Shown here one piece after another: positions 61,442 through 64,000 of a DNA stretch of 64,000 bases; within the stretch, counting starts at the first letter, position 1; every line of letters starts with the position of its first letter. Source of the stretch: Pseudomonas sp. MM211 (GTDB taxonomy: Bacteria > Pseudomonadota > Gammaproteobacteria > Pseudomonadales > Pseudomonadaceae). Location: the NCBI RefSeq assembly GCF_020386635.1, contig NZ_CP081942.1, positions 5,084,001 through 5,148,000 of the forward strand, given 5' to 3'. A program made the translations under genes and the position numbers. The notes beneath the pieces are model-generated. The model was not told the DNA's origin. It ran no database searches and saw nothing but the letters and a program-made list of their open reading frames with translations.

Positions 61442-64000
61442 TCAGGTGTCGCTTACGGCTTGCAGCTTGTCGCCGGGTTTGACCCTGAACCATCCCGCGT
61501 ACAGCGCGGGCAGGAACAATAGGGTCAGCGCCGTGGCCACTATCAACCCGCCCATGATCGCCACCGCCATCGGCCCGAAGAAGACGCTGCGCGACAAGGG
61601 AATCATTGCCAGCACCGCGGCCAGGGAGGTCAGCACAATGGGCCGGAAGCGCCGTACCGTGGCTTCGACGATGGCATCCCAGGTGTCCAGCCCCGCGGCT
61701 CTGTCCTGCTCGATCTGGTCGACCAGAATCACTGAGTTGCGCATGATCATGCCTGACAGCGCGATGGTGCCCAGCATGGCCACGAAACCGAACGGCTGAC
61801 CGAACAGCAGCAGGAACAGGGTCACACCGATCAACCCCAGCGGTGCGGTGAGAAACACCATCGCCGAACGCGAGAAGCTCTTCAGCTGCAGCATCAGCAA
61901 CGTCAGCACCACCACGATGAACAGCGGCACACCGGCATTCACCGAGGCCTGGCCCTTGGAGGAATCCTCCACCGCACCGCCCACTTCCAGCAAGTAGCCA
62001 TCCGGCAGGCTCGCGCGCACTTCGGCCAGCGTCGGCAGAATCTGCTGGGTCAGCGTCGCCGGCTGCTGCGGGCCATAGATGTCGGCACGCACGGTCACCG
62101 TCGGCAAGCGGTTGCGGTGCCAGATTACCCCTTCCTCGAAGCCGTACTCGAGGGTGGCGATCTGTGACAGCGCCACACTCTTGCCGCTCTCGGTCGGCAC
62201 CGCCAGGCTCGGCAACAACTGCAGGGCCTGACGCTCCACTGGCGTACCGCGCAGGAGGATTTCGATCAGTTCGTTGTCCTCACGATAATCGCTGACCGAC
62301 GAGCCATTCAAAGAGCTGCGCAGGAACTTCGACACGTCAGAGGTACTGACGCCCAGCGCCCGGGCGCGATCCTGATCGATGTTCAGGTACACCACCTTGC
62401 TCGGCTCTTCCCAGTCCAGGTGCACGTTGACCACGTAGGGGTTGTCACGCACCTTGTCGGCGACCTGCCGGGCCAGCCCGCGAACCTCATCGATATGCTC
62501 GCCGGAAACGCGGAACTGCACCGGGTAGCCCACCGGCGGACCGTTCTCCAGACGCGAGATGCGCGTACGCAAGCTTGGGAACTCATCATTCAACACGCCG
62601 ATCAGCCAGCTGCGCACCAGCTCACGATCCTCGATGGTTTTCGCCAGTACCACGATCTGCGCGAAGCTGGTCGCCGGCAGTTGCTGATCCAGCGGCAGGT
62701 AGAAACGCGGCGAGCCGGTTCCGACGTAAGCCACGTAATTATTCACACCGGGATGCCCGGCCAGGCGCTCTTCGAAGCGTCGTACCTCGGCCTCGGTGGC
62801 GATCAGCGAAGCGCCTTCGGCCAGCTTGAAATCGACCATCAGCTCCAGCCGCCCCGATGCCGGAAAGAACTGCTGCGGCACGAAGCGGAACAGCAGGATC
62901 GAGCCGACGAACAGGGCCAGGGTCAACACGATGACCGTCTTGCGGCGTCGCACGCACCAGTTGATCACCCGCCGCACACGTTTGTAGAACGCCGTGTCAT
63001 AGGGGTCGTGCCCGGCAGCGCCGCCACCGTGTTTCTGGGCAGCCTGCTTGGCCAGATCCGGCAGCAAACGTGCGCCCAGGTAAGGGACGAACATCACTGC
63101 AGCGACCCAGGACATCAGCAGCGCGATGGTCACCACCTGGAAGATCGACCGGGTGTACTCGCCGGTACCCGATTGCGCCGTGGCGATCGGCAGAAAGCCT
63201 GCGGCGGTGATCAGGGTACCGGTGAGCATCGGAAACGCCGTACTCGTCCAGGCGAAGCTCGCCGCCTTGAGACGGTCGTAGCCCTGCTCCATCTTTATCG
63301 CCATGATCTCCACGGCAATGATCGCATCATCCACCAGCAGGCCCAGAGCCAGCACCAGGGCGCCCAGGGAAATCTTGTGCAGGCCGATGTTCAGGTAGTA
63401 CATGGCGGCGAAGGTCATCGCCAGCACCAGGGGAATCGACAGTGCCACCACCAACCCGGTGCGCAGGCCCAGGGAGAAGAAGCTCACCAGCAACACGATG
63501 ATCAGCGCTTCGGTGAGCACCTTGACGAACTCGCCGACGCTGGTTTTCACCGCTGCCGGTTGATCCGACACCTTGCGCAGCTGCATGCCTGCCGGCAGGT
63601 TGTTCTGCAAACGTGTGAACTCACCCTCCAGCGCCTTGCCGAGCACCAGAATGTCGCCGCCGGGCTTCATCGACACGGCCAGGCCGATGGCATCCTCACC
63701 CATGAAACGCATGCGCGGCGCGGGGGGATCGTTGAAGCCACGGCTGATCTCGGCCACGTCACCAATACGGAAGGTACGATCGGCTACGCGGATGGGGAAA
63801 TCGCGGATCTGCTCGACTGTCTCGAAACTGCCGCTGACCCGCAACTGCACGCGGTCGGAGCCGGTCTCGAAGAAGCCCGCCACGGCCATCGCGTTCTGCT
63901 GCTCGAGGGCCTGTTGCACGGCAGCGAGCGGCAGGCCGAGGGTGGCCAGCTTGGTGTTGGACAGCTCGATCCAGATCTTTTCGTCCTGCAGGCCGACCAG
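61442..64000 (-). CDS. RND-family efflux permease, N-terminus outside window
   Basis: The reading frame is open to the right edge of the window, so the first part (roughly 200 residues) lies beyond. The visible 852 residues contain the second half of the first porter domain, helices with the proton-relay pair in ALGLLVDDAIIAVEIM, a large periplasmic loop, and the second bundle with PLGLIGVTLFLLLFG and GMIMRNSVILVDQIEQDRAAG. The HAE1-type layout suggests drug or organic-solvent export; metal-efflux subtypes are not excluded. The C-terminal end is PALYAGWFRVKPGDKLQAVSDT. The partner periplasmic adaptor gene is presumably upstream, outside the window. Confidence 0.92.
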   Translation of the reverse strand: MVGLQDEKIWIELSNTKLATLGLPLAAVQQALEQQNAMAVAGFFETGSDRVQLRVSGSFETVEQIRDFPIRVADRTFRIGDVAEISRGFNDPPAPRMRFMGEDAIGLAVSMKPGGDILVLGKALEGEFTRLQNNLPAGMQLRKVSDQPAAVKTSVGEFVKVLTEALIIVLLVSFFSLGLRTGLVVALSIPLVLAMTFAAMYYLNIGLHKISLGALVLALGLLVDDAIIAVEIMAIKMEQGYDRLKAASFAWTSTAFPMLTGTLITAAGFLPIATAQSGTGEYTRSIFQVVTIALLMSWVAAVMFVPYLGARLLPDLAKQAAQKHGGGAAGHDPYDTAFYKRVRRVINWCVRRRKTVIVLTLALFVGSILLFRFVPQQFFPASGRLELMVDFKLAEGASLIATEAEVRRFEERLAGHPGVNNYVAYVGTGSPRFYLPLDQQLPATSFAQIVVLAKTIEDRELVRSWLIGVLNDEFPSLRTRISRLENGPPVGYPVQFRVSGEHIDEVRGLARQVADKVRDNPYVVNVHLDWEEPSKVVYLNIDQDRARALGVSTSDVSKFLRSSLNGSSVSDYREDNELIEILLRGTPVERQALQLLPSLAVPTESGKSVALSQIATLEYGFEEGVIWHRNRLPTVTVRADIYGPQQPATLTQQILPTLAEVRASLPDGYLLEVGGAVEDSSKGQASVNAGVPLFIVVVLTLLMLQLKSFSRSAMVFLTAPLGLIGVTLFLLLFGQPFGFVAMLGTIALSGMIMRNSVILVDQIEQDRAAGLDTWDAIVEATVRRFRPIVLTSLAAVLAMIPLSRSVFFGPMAVAIMGGLIVATALTLLFLPALYAGWFRVKPGDKLQAVSDT

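Overview
The window is a GC-rich (roughly 60-65 percent G+C by eye), gene-dense chromosomal segment that looks like Pseudomonas or a close relative. Supporting marks are an OprD-type porin, PlsB, TRAP and CitMHS carriers, numerous LysR regulators, a NIT-domain chemoreceptor, SfnB-family sulfur enzymes and an RND pump, with matching codon use throughout. No rRNA, tRNA, CRISPR array, prophage or complete insertion sequence was seen.

Layout. 1-662: 3' part of a LacI-type repressor. 806-4881: a LysR regulator and a small redox set (secreted double CMD protein, aldo/keto reductase, exported flavodoxin, exported cupin). 4930-7937: a membrane metallophosphoesterase, an AT-rich gap with a probable small RNA, and an OprD-family porin. 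8004-13637 (minus): a complete periplasmic aldehyde oxidoreductase operon, paoA-paoB-paoC plus XdhC/PaoD-type and MocA-type maturation genes, with a 125 bp MITE-like element between paoB and paoC. 14295-22119: a small Cys-rich protein, a response regulator, a NIT-domain chemoreceptor, a GFA-family protein, an AEC carrier, a CitMHS carrier preceded by a possible leader peptide, TerC and an S24-type repressor.

22346-34238 (plus) is the most interesting block. Nine tightly packed genes encode a TonB receptor, a polar amino acid type ABC importer, a DszA-like flavin monooxygenase, a cysteine-dioxygenase-like cupin fused to a degenerate rhodanese-like tail, an M3 oligopeptidase, a protein that looks like an ABC binding protein but carries the DszB desulfinase Cys/His/Arg signature, and an MFS carrier. 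I infer uptake and desulfurisation of an organosulfur compound, possibly peptide-like.

34540-39588: a Na/Pi cotransporter with a PhoU-like tail, an M16 protease with an apparent one-base frameshift, a DMT exporter and a divergent LysR gene. 39610-50089: an acid-sugar or lactone catabolic cluster (enolase-superfamily dehydratase, COG3618 lactonase, two TRAP binding proteins with one DctQM pair, a beta-propeller protein, a PdxA-family dehydrogenase) and a divergent LysR regulator with two clear LysR boxes. 50130-56543 (minus): a second sulfur-scavenging operon, two SfnB paralogues, an LLM monooxygenase and a MetQ/MetN/MetI-type importer. 56891-64000: plsB, a peptidoglycan-binding lipoprotein, a DUF4197 protein and the C-terminal part of an RND efflux permease that runs off the window.
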